A stretch of DNA of 39,241 nucleotides, from contig NZ_CAJXPA010000020.1 in assembly GCF_913058035.1 (NCBI RefSeq), forward strand, positions 1 through 39,241, in the 5' to 3' direction. This DNA comes from an uncultured Paraglaciecola sp. (GTDB lineage Bacteria; Pseudomonadota; Gammaproteobacteria; Enterobacterales; Alteromonadaceae). Shown here piece after piece: positions 9,150 through 17,914 of this stretch (position 1 is its first letter; each line of letters starts with the position of its first letter). A program made the position numbers and the translations under genes. Under the pieces are notes generated by a model. It saw only the letters and a list, made by a program, of their open reading frames with translations, made no database searches and was not told the origin of the DNA.

Positions 9150-10634
9150 ATGAATACAAAGACCAAAGTTGTTGTAGCAGGGGGCGGTACGGCGGGTTGG
9201 CTGACGGCGTTTAGCCTAGTCACTCGTCTTGGCAAACTACTTGACATTACCTTGGTCGAGTCCGACCAGATCGGCACCGTAGGAGTGGGAGAAGCAACTA
9301 TTCCCACTATGCGCGCATTTCATAGTTTAATCGGTATTGACGAAAAAGAATTTATGGCCGCCACTCAGGCAACCTTTAAATTGGGGATCCAGTTTGATAA
9401 CTGGGGTCATCAGGGTAACAGCTATTTCCATTCTTTCGGTGAGATTGGACAACGTTCTTGGATGGCCGAGTTTCACGAATTTTGGTTAGAAGCCAAAGCG
9501 CAGGGTTTTGGTGGTAGCTTAGATGATTACTGTCTCGAATTAAAAGCAGCCCAAGCTAATAAATTTGCCACTTTTATTGGTAAAAAACCTGTTAACTTTG
9601 CTTACCATCTTAATGCTACGGCTTATGCGGCCTATTTGCGTAAGAAAAGTGAAAAGGCAGGTGTTAAAAGAGTGGAGGGGCGCATAGAACAAATACAAAA
9701 CGATGAAGCAGGTAATATATCGTCACTTACATTGGAAGGTGGTGAACAAGTAGTAGGCGATGTGTTTATCGACTGTACTGGGTTTCGCGGATTACTAATT
9801 GGTGACAATTTAGGCGTTGAGTATGATGACTGGAGTCATTGGTTAGCGGCTGATAGTGCCATTGCGGTGCAAACTAAAGCAGTAGAAGCCCCACGTCCTT
9901 ATACTCGGGCCATCGCACATTCAGCAGGTTGGCAATGGCGCATTCCCCTTCAAAATCGGGTCGGCAACGGGATTGTTTATAGCAGCCGGTTTGTATCTGA
10001 TGATGAAGCTCGCGATACGTTACTAGCCAACCTTACTGGTGAAACAATCACCGAACCACGGCAAATTCGTTTTAAGACTGGCAGGCGCAAAAAAGCATGG
10101 CATAAAAACTGTATTGCCATTGGACTTTCTAGCGGATTTTTAGAACCTTTAGAATCAACCAGTATTCACCTTGTCACCACGGCAATACTTCGGCTGATGA
10201 AGTTTTTTCCTTTTGGTGGCAATACCAATTTGTTGGCAGAACAGTTTAATCGTGAGACCCAGTTAGAGCTTGAAACTATTCGTGACTTTATTATTTTGCA
10301 TTATCATCTAACGCAGCGAGATGACAGCCCGTTTTGGAAACATTATCGCACTATGGATATTCCAGATTCTCTTGTTCACCGCATGGCAATGTTCCGTGAA
10401 AACGGCTACGCGTGGCCCGACGATGTTGCCTTGTTCAGGGTCGATTCCTGGGTACAAGTTATGATGGGGCAGGGCTTGATGCCTAAGCAACATCATGGTG
10501 CAGGTCGGGTTTTACCGGTAGACGGATTGAAGCAACAAATGATGGCATTAAGAAAGATGATAGATAACTCTGTTTCGCAAATGCCAGCACATGCAGACTT
10601 TATTAAAAGCTACTGCCCGGCTGATAATTTGTAG
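9150..10634 (+). CDS. Flavin-dependent tryptophan-halogenase family protein (canonical active site)
   Basis: A 494-residue FADH2-dependent halogenase-family protein (PF04820). The N-terminal dinucleotide-binding motif is GGGTAGW (11-17). The catalytic lysine region FKLGIQFDNW places K77 where PrnA has K79. The diagnostic W-x-W-x-I-P motif is present as GWQWRIPL (W261, W263). SGFLEPLESTSI carries the Glu-Ser pair (E335) equivalent to PrnA E346/S347. All hallmark residues of an active halogenase are therefore kept, although members found beside TonB receptors have no proven substrate. It is followed after 38 bases by a divergent paralogue. A flavin reductase partner is not seen in the window. 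Halide use and substrate are unknown. Confidence 0.9.
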   Translation: MNTKTKVVVAGGGTAGWLTAFSLVTRLGKLLDITLVESDQIGTVGVGEATIPTMRAFHSLIGIDEKEFMAATQATFKLGIQFDNWGHQGNSYFHSFGEIGQRSWMAEFHEFWLEAKAQGFGGSLDDYCLELKAAQANKFATFIGKKPVNFAYHLNATAYAAYLRKKSEKAGVKRVEGRIEQIQNDEAGNISSLTLEGGEQVVGDVFIDCTGFRGLLIGDNLGVEYDDWSHWLAADSAIAVQTKAVEAPRPYTRAIAHSAGWQWRIPLQNRVGNGIVYSSRFVSDDEARDTLLANLTGETITEPRQIRFKTGRRKKAWHKNCIAIGLSSGFLEPLESTSIHLVTTAILRLMKFFPFGGNTNLLAEQFNRETQLELETIRDFIILHYHLTQRDDSPFWKHYRTMDIPDSLVHRMAMFRENGYAWPDDVALFRVDSWVQVMMGQGLMPKQHHGAGRVLPVDGLKQQMMALRKMIDNSVSQMPAHADFIKSYCPADNL

Positions 10635-10672
10635 TTTATCTTAGTTTGTATTCATCAAAGAGAAAGCAATAA

Positions 10673-12226
10673 ATGAAAACACGAGTAGTGATTGTTGGGG
10701 GCGGCACAGCCGGTTGGTTAACAGCTGGTATTATTGCTGCCAAACATTGCACGGTAAACAACGCAGACACCGCTAATATCGACATCCAGCAGACCGAAGT
10801 TATTTTGGTCGAATCTCCTGATGTAAAAAATTTGGGTGTAGGCGAAGGAACATGGCCCACAATGCGTGATACGCTTCGACAGATAGGCATATCTGAACGT
10901 ACTTTTCTGTCTTGCTGTGATGCTAATTTTAAGCAAGGATCTAAATTTGTCGGGTGGTTAGACGGTGAAAGTGATCATTACTACCATCCATTTATGGCTC
11001 CAGCTGGCTATGGCTCGGTAAGTTTAGCGGAACATTGGTCAGCAACCTCAAGAGAACTTAATTTCGAAAGTTGGGTGAGTTCACAAGGCACTGTTTGCCA
11101 GCAAAACCTAGCACCTAAAACTTCACAGATGCCTGAGTATGCGTTTGGTTTGAATTATGGCTATCACCTTAATGCGGGTAAATTTGTGAGCATGTTACAC
11201 CAGCACTGTGTTGAAAAGCTCGGAGTGCGATACATTCAAGGTCATGTAGAGCACGTATTGCCCGCAGAAAATGGTGATATTGCATCGATTGTACTGGTGG
11301 GGGGAGAACATGTTGATGGTGATCTATTCATAGATTGCAGTGGGTTCGCTGCCATATTGATTGATAAACATTATCAGATCCCCTTTAAATCTAAGCAACA
11401 TATCTTGTTTAACGACACGGCACTCGCTTTGCAGGTGGAACATGCTTCCGACGATGTTCCGATAGCATCGTGCACCGTGGCAACAGCACAAAAAAGTGGT
11501 TGGGTTTGGGATATCTCGTTGCAAAATCGACGTGGTATTGGTCATGTGTTTTCCAGTGACTTTACTGATGTTGAGCAAGCAGAACGGGCGTTACTAAAAT
11601 ACGTATCTAATGATCCCTTTCTTGCTACAAAGAAATTAACCCCTCGCAAAATTAAATTTACTCCAGGTCACAGAGAGACTTTTTGGCATAAAAACTGTGT
11701 TGCTATTGGTGTCTCAGCAGGCTTTGTTGAACCACTAGAGGCGACAGCTTTGGTATTGATTGAAAAGTCAGCTGAATGGATCAGTCAGCAACTTCCGCGA
11801 AATCGAAGTGCAATGACAGTACTGGCAAAAAGATTTAACCAACTTACACTGCAGCGTTGGCAGGAAATTATCGACTTTTTAAAGTTGCACTACGTACTTA
11901 CAAATCGCCAAGACAGTGAATACTGGCGAGCACATCAACAACCAGGCTCTATTCCTGAAAGTTTGCAAGACGCGATGACTTTATGGCGTTCTCAAGTTCC
12001 CGGTTTGTATGAAGGGAACCAACGATTTGAATTATTTTCTTCTGCAAGTAAACAATACGTACTCTATGGAATGGGCTTTCACACAGCTTTAGCGCAATCA
12101 GACCTTGGACGTCAGGAAGTCTTAAGGGTAAAACGATTACGAAATGAAACATTACATTCCACAGAAAAGTTGCTTAGTGCTTTACCCACTAACCGACAAT
12201 TTTTTAGTCACTTAATGAAAACTTGA
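10673..12226 (+). CDS. Tryptophan-halogenase family protein, divergent paralogue
   Basis: A second PF04820 flavoprotein, 517 residues, 38 bases after the first. It has GGGTAGW (9-15) and the lysine region FKQGSKFVGW (K87). The W-x-W-x-I-P signature is altered to GWVWDISL (Pro to Ser), and the Glu-Ser pair is Glu-Ala (GFVEPLEATAL). The Trp pair, Lys and Glu remain, so it may still bind FAD and form a haloamine, but chloride or substrate handling could differ. The tandem arrangement suggests two successive steps or a heteromeric pair. It is the last gene of the sapC/cupin/halogenase series. The next 350 bases hold no clear gene. Confidence 0.87.
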   Translation: MKTRVVIVGGGTAGWLTAGIIAAKHCTVNNADTANIDIQQTEVILVESPDVKNLGVGEGTWPTMRDTLRQIGISERTFLSCCDANFKQGSKFVGWLDGESDHYYHPFMAPAGYGSVSLAEHWSATSRELNFESWVSSQGTVCQQNLAPKTSQMPEYAFGLNYGYHLNAGKFVSMLHQHCVEKLGVRYIQGHVEHVLPAENGDIASIVLVGGEHVDGDLFIDCSGFAAILIDKHYQIPFKSKQHILFNDTALALQVEHASDDVPIASCTVATAQKSGWVWDISLQNRRGIGHVFSSDFTDVEQAERALLKYVSNDPFLATKKLTPRKIKFTPGHRETFWHKNCVAIGVSAGFVEPLEATALVLIEKSAEWISQQLPRNRSAMTVLAKRFNQLTLQRWQEIIDFLKLHYVLTNRQDSEYWRAHQQPGSIPESLQDAMTLWRSQVPGLYEGNQRFELFSSASKQYVLYGMGFHTALAQSDLGRQEVLRVKRLRNETLHSTEKLLSALPTNRQFFSHLMKT

Positions 12227-12576
12227 TATAAAGTTTTGACTATCACTCCACTTAGCAGCTGAGTAAATTTGCAAAGCAAATTGAGGCCAAGGTATTTCAA
12301 TGGAGATGAGTTTTTTGTAACAAGAGCAGGGATAGTCAATTTAATTTTTCTTGTCATCATCTCGGGTGCATTTGTGCTGCTTGCCCAGTTAGCTAAACCC
12401 CTGTTGGTTGGGTTCATTCGTTACTGGGACGAGTTTCAACCTCACTAAAAATTGTATGGGTGACCTCAATCTTATTACTGCTACTTTGCTAATTAAACTT
12501 AGCTAGTTGTCTGCTGATATCCATTATTTTATAGACGGTTATAGGCAAATTGTTAAAAGCTACATGGTGGAAAACT
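12227..12576. other. 350-bp gap with a decayed membrane-protein-like fragment
   Basis: No complete gene is recognisable. An open stretch on the plus strand (12269-12448, about 59 codons from a TTG) encodes one strongly hydrophobic helix (IVNLIFLVIISGAFVLLAQL) followed by RYWDEF and a stop. It could be the remnant N-terminus of a membrane protein or a chance frame. There is no good ribosome binding site, and no homologue is recognised. Confidence 0.35.
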
Positions 12577-13053
12577 ATGAATATTAGACATGCGACACAA
12601 AATGATATTGGCTCTATTGCCCAGATATATTTGAACTGTTTTCCAAATGAACGGAAACATGTTTTGTGGGTTAAGTCATCCTTCAATGCATTTCCACGCG
12701 CAGTTTATTATGTAGTTGAACACCAGGGGGTGATTGCTGGTTATATTCTATGGTGTGTGAAAAATGGGTTTAGAGACTCAACCATCGCTGAGCTTGAACA
12801 AGTAGCCGTGGATCCTAAATTTAGTGGAGGTGGTCTGGGTCGAAGATTGATTAAAGATTCGTTTGAGCGATTTAAAAAACATGTAGATGATAACGGCTAC
12901 CGGGTAAGCGCGGTGATGGTGACTACAACAGAGGGTAATTACGCAGAGAATTTATACAAATCGACTTTACACGTCTCCAGGGCAGCAGTATTAAAAGGAT
13001 ATGGCTCAGGCAACGAAATTATTTTGTACAACCACTCGGTTGAGTCTACTTAA
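12577..13053 (+). CDS. GNAT family N-acetyltransferase
   Basis: A 158-residue single-domain GNAT fold protein transferring an acyl group from acyl-CoA to an unknown amine. The opening MNIRHATQNDIGSIAQIY is typical of the family. The acetyl-CoA loop is visible in ELEQVAVDPKFSGGGLGRRL (motif A, R/Q-x-x-G-x-G-type, around 73-91). The ATG at 12577 is chosen over an in-frame TTG at 12550 because GGTGGAA lies 7-12 bases before it and homology begins at NIRHAT. It ends four bases before the first ATG of the permease gene, so the two are probably co-transcribed. Acetylation of an amino sugar or sugar amine would fit the neighbour, but that is inference. Confidence 0.85.
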   Translation: MNIRHATQNDIGSIAQIYLNCFPNERKHVLWVKSSFNAFPRAVYYVVEHQGVIAGYILWCVKNGFRDSTIAELEQVAVDPKFSGGGLGRRLIKDSFERFKKHVDDNGYRVSAVMVTTTEGNYAENLYKSTLHVSRAAVLKGYGSGNEIILYNHSVEST

Positions 13054-13057
13054 GCCG

Positions 13058-14293
13058 ATGATGGATAATAATAACATTTCAGCTAAACGTGCAAACACAG
13101 AGGGTCAACAGGACTATCGTTTTGCATTTGCTATCATGACATTGTTGTTTTTTTTCTGGGGCTTTATCACTGTATTGAACGATATTTTGATCCCTCTTTT
13201 AAAAGACTCATTCGATCTCAGTTACACTCAAGCCATGTTGGTACAGTTCTGTTTTTTTAGTGCATATCTTATTGTGTCTCCGTTCGCCAGTAAGTTAGTA
13301 GGTAAGGTGGGCTATCAAAAAGGCATTGTGTTTGGATTGCTAACCGCTGCCGTGGGTTGTTTTTTATTTTATCCATCGGCGAGTGTAGGTGAGTACGAAC
13401 TGTTCTTATTTTCTTTTTTTATATTAGCCAGCGGTATCACTATTTTACAAGTTGCTGCTAATCCCTATGTTATTGCAATGGGTCCTCAATACACAGCATC
13501 TAGTCGCTTAAATTTGGCTCAGGCACTTAATTCAATGGGGACAACAGTCGCCCCTATAATTGGTGCAGCATTGATTTTGGGCGCCACTACAACGGATGCT
13601 TCTTCTGTTCAGGGCCCTTATCTGATTATTGGTGTCCTACTAGTATTTGTCGCCATCATTTTCTTTTTTATTAAACTTCCTGCATTGGCAGATATGCAGA
13701 TCAGCGGCACACCCATTGGGAGTGTTTGGGATCACAAGTCACTAGTTTTTGGTGTATTAGCTATTTTTTTATATGTAGGTGGCGAGGTGTCTATTGGGAG
13801 TTTTCTGGTTAGTTATTTTTCCGAAAACTCTATTGCTGGTTTAAGCTCAGCCGAGGCGGGTGCAATGGTTGCCTACTATTGGGGTGCAGCCATGATCGGT
13901 CGATTTGTTGGAGCGGCAATGATGCGCGTTGTTAGTGACACTAAATACCTAGCAGTCAATGCTGTTATTGCCATAGTTATGATTATTGTTAGCATTAATA
14001 CAACCGGTGATGTGGCGATGTGGTCAATTGTGTCAGTTGGTTTTTTTAATTCAATTATGTTTCCCACCATATTTGCATTGGCTATTCGTGGTCTTGGCCC
14101 TCTGACCACCAAAGGTTCTGGACTGATTTGTCAGGCAATAGTGGGTGGTGCATTGATCCCTGTTATTCAAGGCATCGCTGCAGATAACATAGGGATCCAG
14201 ATGAGCTTTTTGGTGCCCATGATTTGTTATATCTACATATGCTGGTACGCACTTAATGGTGATAGGTTTATTGCTGACACTGGTTATAGATAA
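13058..14293 (+). CDS. FHS-family sugar:H+ symporter (FucP/GluP-like MFS permease)
   Basis: A 411-residue inner-membrane major facilitator protein with about 12 hydrophobic segments. It matches the fucose/glucose-galactose (FHS) family: an N-terminal FFFWGFITVLNDILIPLLK segment, AANPYVIAMGP, and the signature SSRLNLAQALNSMGTTVAPIIGA. Expected role is proton-driven uptake of a monosaccharide such as a hexose or GlcNAc. ATG codons at 13058 and 13061 follow the acetyltransferase stop by four bases; a longer in-frame start at 13001 would overlap that gene and adds non-homologous residues. With two outer-membrane receptors upstream it completes an outer-to-inner membrane uptake route, though the periplasmic hydrolase step is uncertain. 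The sugar cannot be fixed from sequence. Confidence 0.9.
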   Translation: MMDNNNISAKRANTEGQQDYRFAFAIMTLLFFFWGFITVLNDILIPLLKDSFDLSYTQAMLVQFCFFSAYLIVSPFASKLVGKVGYQKGIVFGLLTAAVGCFLFYPSASVGEYELFLFSFFILASGITILQVAANPYVIAMGPQYTASSRLNLAQALNSMGTTVAPIIGAALILGATTTDASSVQGPYLIIGVLLVFVAIIFFFIKLPALADMQISGTPIGSVWDHKSLVFGVLAIFLYVGGEVSIGSFLVSYFSENSIAGLSSAEAGAMVAYYWGAAMIGRFVGAAMMRVVSDTKYLAVNAVIAIVMIIVSINTTGDVAMWSIVSVGFFNSIMFPTIFALAIRGLGPLTTKGSGLICQAIVGGALIPVIQGIAADNIGIQMSFLVPMICYIYICWYALNGDRFIADTGYR

Positions 14294-14380
14294 AACTAAC
14301 CAACTCCCCCAAAAAATCTTCTCATTTCTAGAACACATTGATCTTCAGTAACATTGTTTCTTTTTTTAAAAGGTTATTAT

Positions 14381-15223
14381 ATGCAGAAATCTTTTCAACG
14401 TTCCTTGCTGCCTGCATATCTTTGTAATTTGTATTAGTTAATGCACCTTATGATTCACTTGAGCGTCAAAAGTTAGGTATTTATGTGCCTAATATCGACC
14501 GAGAAACGTTTCCTGTTGTCATGTTTTTTCATGCTGGTCGCTGGACAGACGGCTTTAAAAAACAGTATGAATTTGTGGCTATGACACTGACAAATACGGG
14601 GTATGTTGTGTTGCCACTTAATACGCGCTTATATCCAGATGTGAAATTCCCAACGTTTGCAGAAGATGCTGCAAAGTCAGTTGTATGGGTTTATAAAAAC
14701 ATAGCCAGTTATAAAAAAACCAAAATTTATTTATTTCTGGTCATTCATCAGATGCGCACTTGGGAGCATTGATGGTGGATGATAATTAATAATAAGCCGC
14801 TTTTGAGCTCAATCCTAATATTGTCACTGCCTTTGCTGGAATATATGGACTTTGTGATTTTGTACCAAAAGTATCCGGTCTAAAAGACATGTTTGGCCTA
14901 GTTGAAAATTTTCTTAATATGGTGGTAACAAACTTCATCGATGACGACGAGCCCCCAATACTTTTGATATACACAGGCGAAGATGACATGGTTCATTCTA
15001 GGAACTTAGAAGGTCTTAAGGCAGTTATAGCAAGTACTAATGGAACCGTGCAGATTATCATCTATAAAGCTGGCAGACATGCTGCGCCTATGGCAGCTTT
15101 TAGCTGGGCAAACCCTCCCAATTTACCTGTGCCTGAAGACATAGATGACTTCTTTAAGACGTTTCTCTTTGTGAATCAAGAAGCAAGAAGCAACAATCAA
15201 CAATATTGTTTCATGCTGCGATA
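14381..15223 (+). pseudogene. Broken alpha/beta-hydrolase (esterase/lipase-like) gene
   Basis: The pieces form one alpha/beta-hydrolase of roughly 270 residues, now inactive. A short start at 14381 (MQKSFQRSLLPAYL) stops at 14435. The family start (VNAPYDSLERQKLGIYVP, from 14437) is in another frame and continues through FPVVMFFHAGRW. Near 14725-14735 a frameshift moves to a third frame, giving ISGHSSDAHLGALMVDDN, where the usual GHSAGAH nucleophile motif is GHSSDAH. Three consecutive TAA codons (14787-14795) follow before AAFELNPNIVTAFAGIYG resumes. The last part has LLIYTGEDDMVH (Asp) and AGRHAAP (His). At least two frameshifts and three stops make recovery by sequencing error unlikely. It meets the intact hydrolase 15240-16103 tail to tail. 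Confidence 0.85.
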
Positions 15224-15239
15224 ATTGTACTATTCATTA

Positions 15240-16103
15240 TCATCGGCAATTATCATTCAAAAATTCCTTGGTTACCTCAAGCAGTTTTAAACGGTTGTTA
15301 TTAAAACTGTGATCGTCTTTTATCAAGGTGTAACTTACACGATTACCTTTGACGTTGCGCATTGCGTCAACGAGTGCATTTATCTCAGCAATGGGAATAA
15401 CATCACTGTCTGCAGGAATAAATAGTATGGGGCGATCTGCAATTTCATGAGCTCTAGAGATTAAATTTAATTGTTCTGATTTTTCGGTTAACTCTCTAGA
15501 AGATACTGCACCAGACCATCCCCGTAACATAAACAAAGAATCCGCATACGTCGCCCAGAGGTCTTGAGTTTTTGAATCGTCACTTTTAAATGTGACGCCA
15601 ATGTTAGCACCATCGTACACCACACCACATGTTACATCAGGGTTATCAAACATCCCTGCAACAGCCATATGCCCGCCCATGCTATGACCTATATAGGATA
15701 TTTTTTTAATATTAATTTTAAATTTTTTTGCATTATCTGGTTGTTGTAAAAACTGGGTTACTGCAGTTACATCTTGTTCTGATCCAGCAAACGAAAAGTT
15801 ACCTTCAGCCCCCCAAGCTCCTCGATAATGGAAAAATACCACATTCCACCCAGCGTCTCGCATTCCCTGTGCAATATCTAAATTTTTCTCATTCCCAGGA
15901 TAACCATGTAACAATATTATCGTAGGATGAGGTCCTTCGCCTTGTGCGCCGTAATAAATGGCAGGCAAACGTTTACCATGAGATAACACTGTCACTTCGG
16001 CTGAGGTTTTTGGGTAAAGTTCTGCCTGAGGTTGCTGAAGTTTGGCGTGAATACCTAAGGAAATAATATAAATTAAACTGACTACGAAGTACCGATAATG
16101 CAT
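15240..16103 (-). CDS. Secreted alpha/beta-hydrolase (dienelactone hydrolase/prolyl oligopeptidase-like)
   Basis: A 287-residue serine hydrolase with a signal peptide (MHYRYFVVSLIYIISLGIHA), probably periplasmic. The oxyanion-hole motif LLHGYPGNEKN is at about 65-74. The nucleophile elbow is GHSMGG with S141. The acid is in FIPADSDVIP and the histidine in KDDHSFNN. The ATG at 16103 is preferred over the upstream ATG at 16115 because GGTGA stands five bases before it. The gene faces the broken hydrolase at 14381-15223, with only 16 bases between their ends, and lies downstream of the TIM-barrel gene after a 381-bp gap. Substrate unknown; ester or peptide bonds are possible. Confidence 0.86.
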   Translation of the reverse strand: MHYRYFVVSLIYIISLGIHAKLQQPQAELYPKTSAEVTVLSHGKRLPAIYYGAQGEGPHPTIILLHGYPGNEKNLDIAQGMRDAGWNVVFFHYRGAWGAEGNFSFAGSEQDVTAVTQFLQQPDNAKKFKINIKKISYIGHSMGGHMAVAGMFDNPDVTCGVVYDGANIGVTFKSDDSKTQDLWATYADSLFMLRGWSGAVSSRELTEKSEQLNLISRAHEIADRPILFIPADSDVIPIAEINALVDAMRNVKGNRVSYTLIKDDHSFNNNRLKLLEVTKEFLNDNCR

Positions 16104-16484
16104 AAAAATCACCATTGTTTGATCCCAGATTTTAGAATACTAAATATGACACGAAATATAGATATATTGCTATGTGTAAGCTGTTGTCTTGATGTAAAAA
16201 CTGACGTGTTGGTCTTTTTTAGAAACCGTATACACAGTGACAACTTCGCTAAAATTAATATAAATGTGCGTTTATCTACTTATTTTAGCTCTATTTGAAT
16301 CATTGGCAGCTCAGGTCGATTCATGTAAAACGACTGTGAGTATTTTTTTAATCTGCCGCTGTTTCTGCCAGATAAAAGTTGTTTGGAATGCGGATAAGCA
16401 TACTCATTCAGAAGCAAAAATCAGCAACGTTGAATTTTTTATTTCGATATCTGGGAGACTGAGTTTGAAGTGTATAAAAATACA
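16104..16484. other. 381-bp intergenic region
   Basis: Sequence between the TIM-barrel gene and the secreted hydrolase, both on the minus strand. Short open frames here have no coding character and overlap gene ends. It is AT-rich and must hold the hydrolase promoter unless the two genes are co-transcribed. No operator, terminator with a T-run, or RNA structure could be recognised. Confidence 0.5.
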
Positions 16485-17303
16485 TTAAATAAGATTATCT
16501 TTTAAATGTTGTTGTATAAAATTATTTGCAGCCCAGATATCTGTAAAAGGTTGTTGGGTATTAGGTTGCACATGTGCATATGGAAAAGGACCAAATTCTG
16601 GGGTAATGGTAAAGTTTTTATGGCCTCTTATTTTTGCGATATTGATCACTTTCTGCCACAAGTTTACATGGTTTTCCAGATGGCCTGCCCATAGTTTATC
16701 CTGAGGATTACTGACTTGTGGCCCTTCTTCAAAACCTACTCGCCCATGAATATGATAAACGTGTTGGAATAGTGTTGCCAAACGGGAGGTTTGGTCGCTC
16801 AGGTCAGACTCATGTACCACCATCCAATGACTGATATCTAAATTTAATTTTAATTCTGGTAATGCTTTGATGATTTTTTCAGTATCAAATGTACTGAATG
16901 TGGGTCTGAAACGATGGGTTTCATGGGTAATGGTAACCTTGTGCTTTTGTTCGAGTGTTAAAGCGTTTTCAAATAAAACTAAATTCTCTTCTAAGCTGAA
17001 AATATCACGGCCTGTGTGTGAATTAATAAGTACGGGAGAGAATTCAACTGCGCGTTCAATTTGGGCATTCATACTTTTTAGATGTGCTTGAAGGTTGTCA
17101 CCTTGAGTTGCGATGCCGGTAATTATGTTGAGGCCAAGATCGGCATGGGCTTTAAGGGTGATGTCGGTATCAATATCAAAAAAAGGTAAAAATAATTCGG
17201 TACCCTCATAGCCATCTTTACTGGTGCGTTTTAGTAATGTGTGTAGGTCCTGCAGATCATTGCAGGGCGCTTCCCAGAAAGATTTATGAAAATTAAGCTT
17301 CAT
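16485..17303 (-). CDS. TIM-barrel sugar isomerase/epimerase-like protein (AP endonuclease 2 superfamily)
   Basis: A 272-residue single TIM barrel of the xylose-isomerase-like superfamily (PF01261). Candidate metal and catalytic residues appear at the usual strand ends: YEGTELFLP (about E33/E36), INSHTGRD (H96), THETHR (E128), NLDISHW (D156, H159), HIHGRVG (H186) and a late PEFGPFPY (Glu). These fit a divalent-metal sugar isomerase or epimerase acting in the cytoplasm. The N-terminus begins directly with the barrel (MKLNFHKSFWEAP), which supports the start. It could process the sugar brought in by the neighbouring permease locus, but it is a separate minus-strand unit. The substrate cannot be predicted. 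Confidence 0.82.
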   Translation of the reverse strand: MKLNFHKSFWEAPCNDLQDLHTLLKRTSKDGYEGTELFLPFFDIDTDITLKAHADLGLNIITGIATQGDNLQAHLKSMNAQIERAVEFSPVLINSHTGRDIFSLEENLVLFENALTLEQKHKVTITHETHRFRPTFSTFDTEKIIKALPELKLNLDISHWMVVHESDLSDQTSRLATLFQHVYHIHGRVGFEEGPQVSNPQDKLWAGHLENHVNLWQKVINIAKIRGHKNFTITPEFGPFPYAHVQPNTQQPFTDIWAANNFIQQHLKDNLI

Positions 17304-17906
17304 TATAAGGGTTCTCGTGATGAAGACCGCTTCGCAATAGGAACATTGAAGCAGGTCTAAATATAGGTAACTATAATAGCAGTTAAAAAAGTATTAAATT
17401 AGCCTGTGATACTGACAAGTTTAGAACCCTGAAGACTCCGTTTAAAGACTAATTCAAAGTAGTAAAAGCGTGGCAGAGTTAACTTTTAACGAAAGTATTA
17501 GCAAGTGTAATAAATGTAACAACTACAAAATAACTGCTGTCCTCAGCCTGCACTGAGTGTCTCTCTAATGACCTACTGTTAGCTCATTGGGAAGGTAAAA
17601 AACATCTAAAACTACCCCTGTCAAATAGATTGACTTACGAGTTCCAGAGTTTTGCGTAAGGCTCAAATGCTTTAACTTTAATTGGAATGATTACATAATT
17701 ACTGACAAAGTAACGAAGATTAATACTGTATCTAACATACGCGTTGGCAAACGATACGTCAGTCAACTGGGTGACCATTTTTCATATCAAAGTTAAACCG
17801 AATTTTGTCAACTTTTAACTCTTTTAGCTCTTTTAACTTTATCATCTCTTTCAACCTTTCACCCAGATGAAGGTCTGTTGAATTTTAGTTAGCTTTTAGT
17901 TAGCCT
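17304..17906. other. 603-bp region without a gene
   Basis: No open frame with coding character and no recognisable RNA gene. The side next to the carbonic anhydrase has CTTTTAACT/CTTTTAGCT-type repeats (about 17811-17860) and then an 11-bp tandem repeat. The rest is featureless AT-rich sequence that presumably contains the promoter for the minus-strand TIM-barrel gene. Confidence 0.5.
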
Positions 17907-17914
17907 TTAGTTAG
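17883..17914. repeat. 11-bp tandem repeat across the carbonic anhydrase stop codon
   Basis: Three units of TTTTAGTTAGC type (17883-17893, 17894-17905 with one extra base, 17906-17914 partial). The last unit contains the reverse-strand TAA stop of the carbonic anhydrase gene, so unit number could extend or shift the non-coding tail without changing the protein. Likely replication slippage. Confidence 0.7.

Noticed and set aside
9150-12226. Ordinary biosynthetic gene cluster for a halogenated natural product
   Set aside because: No NRPS, PKS, prenyltransferase or flavin reductase genes accompany the halogenases; neighbours are receptors, SapC and a sugar permease.
14441-14772. A separate small protein from the open piece at 14485-14772
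   Set aside because: Its sequence continues in another frame as the rest of an alpha/beta-hydrolase, so it is part of a pseudogene, not an independent gene.
16098-16488. Two short plus-strand frames in the gap between the hydrolase and TIM-barrel genes
   Set aside because: They overlap coding ends, lack ribosome binding sites and show no protein family features.
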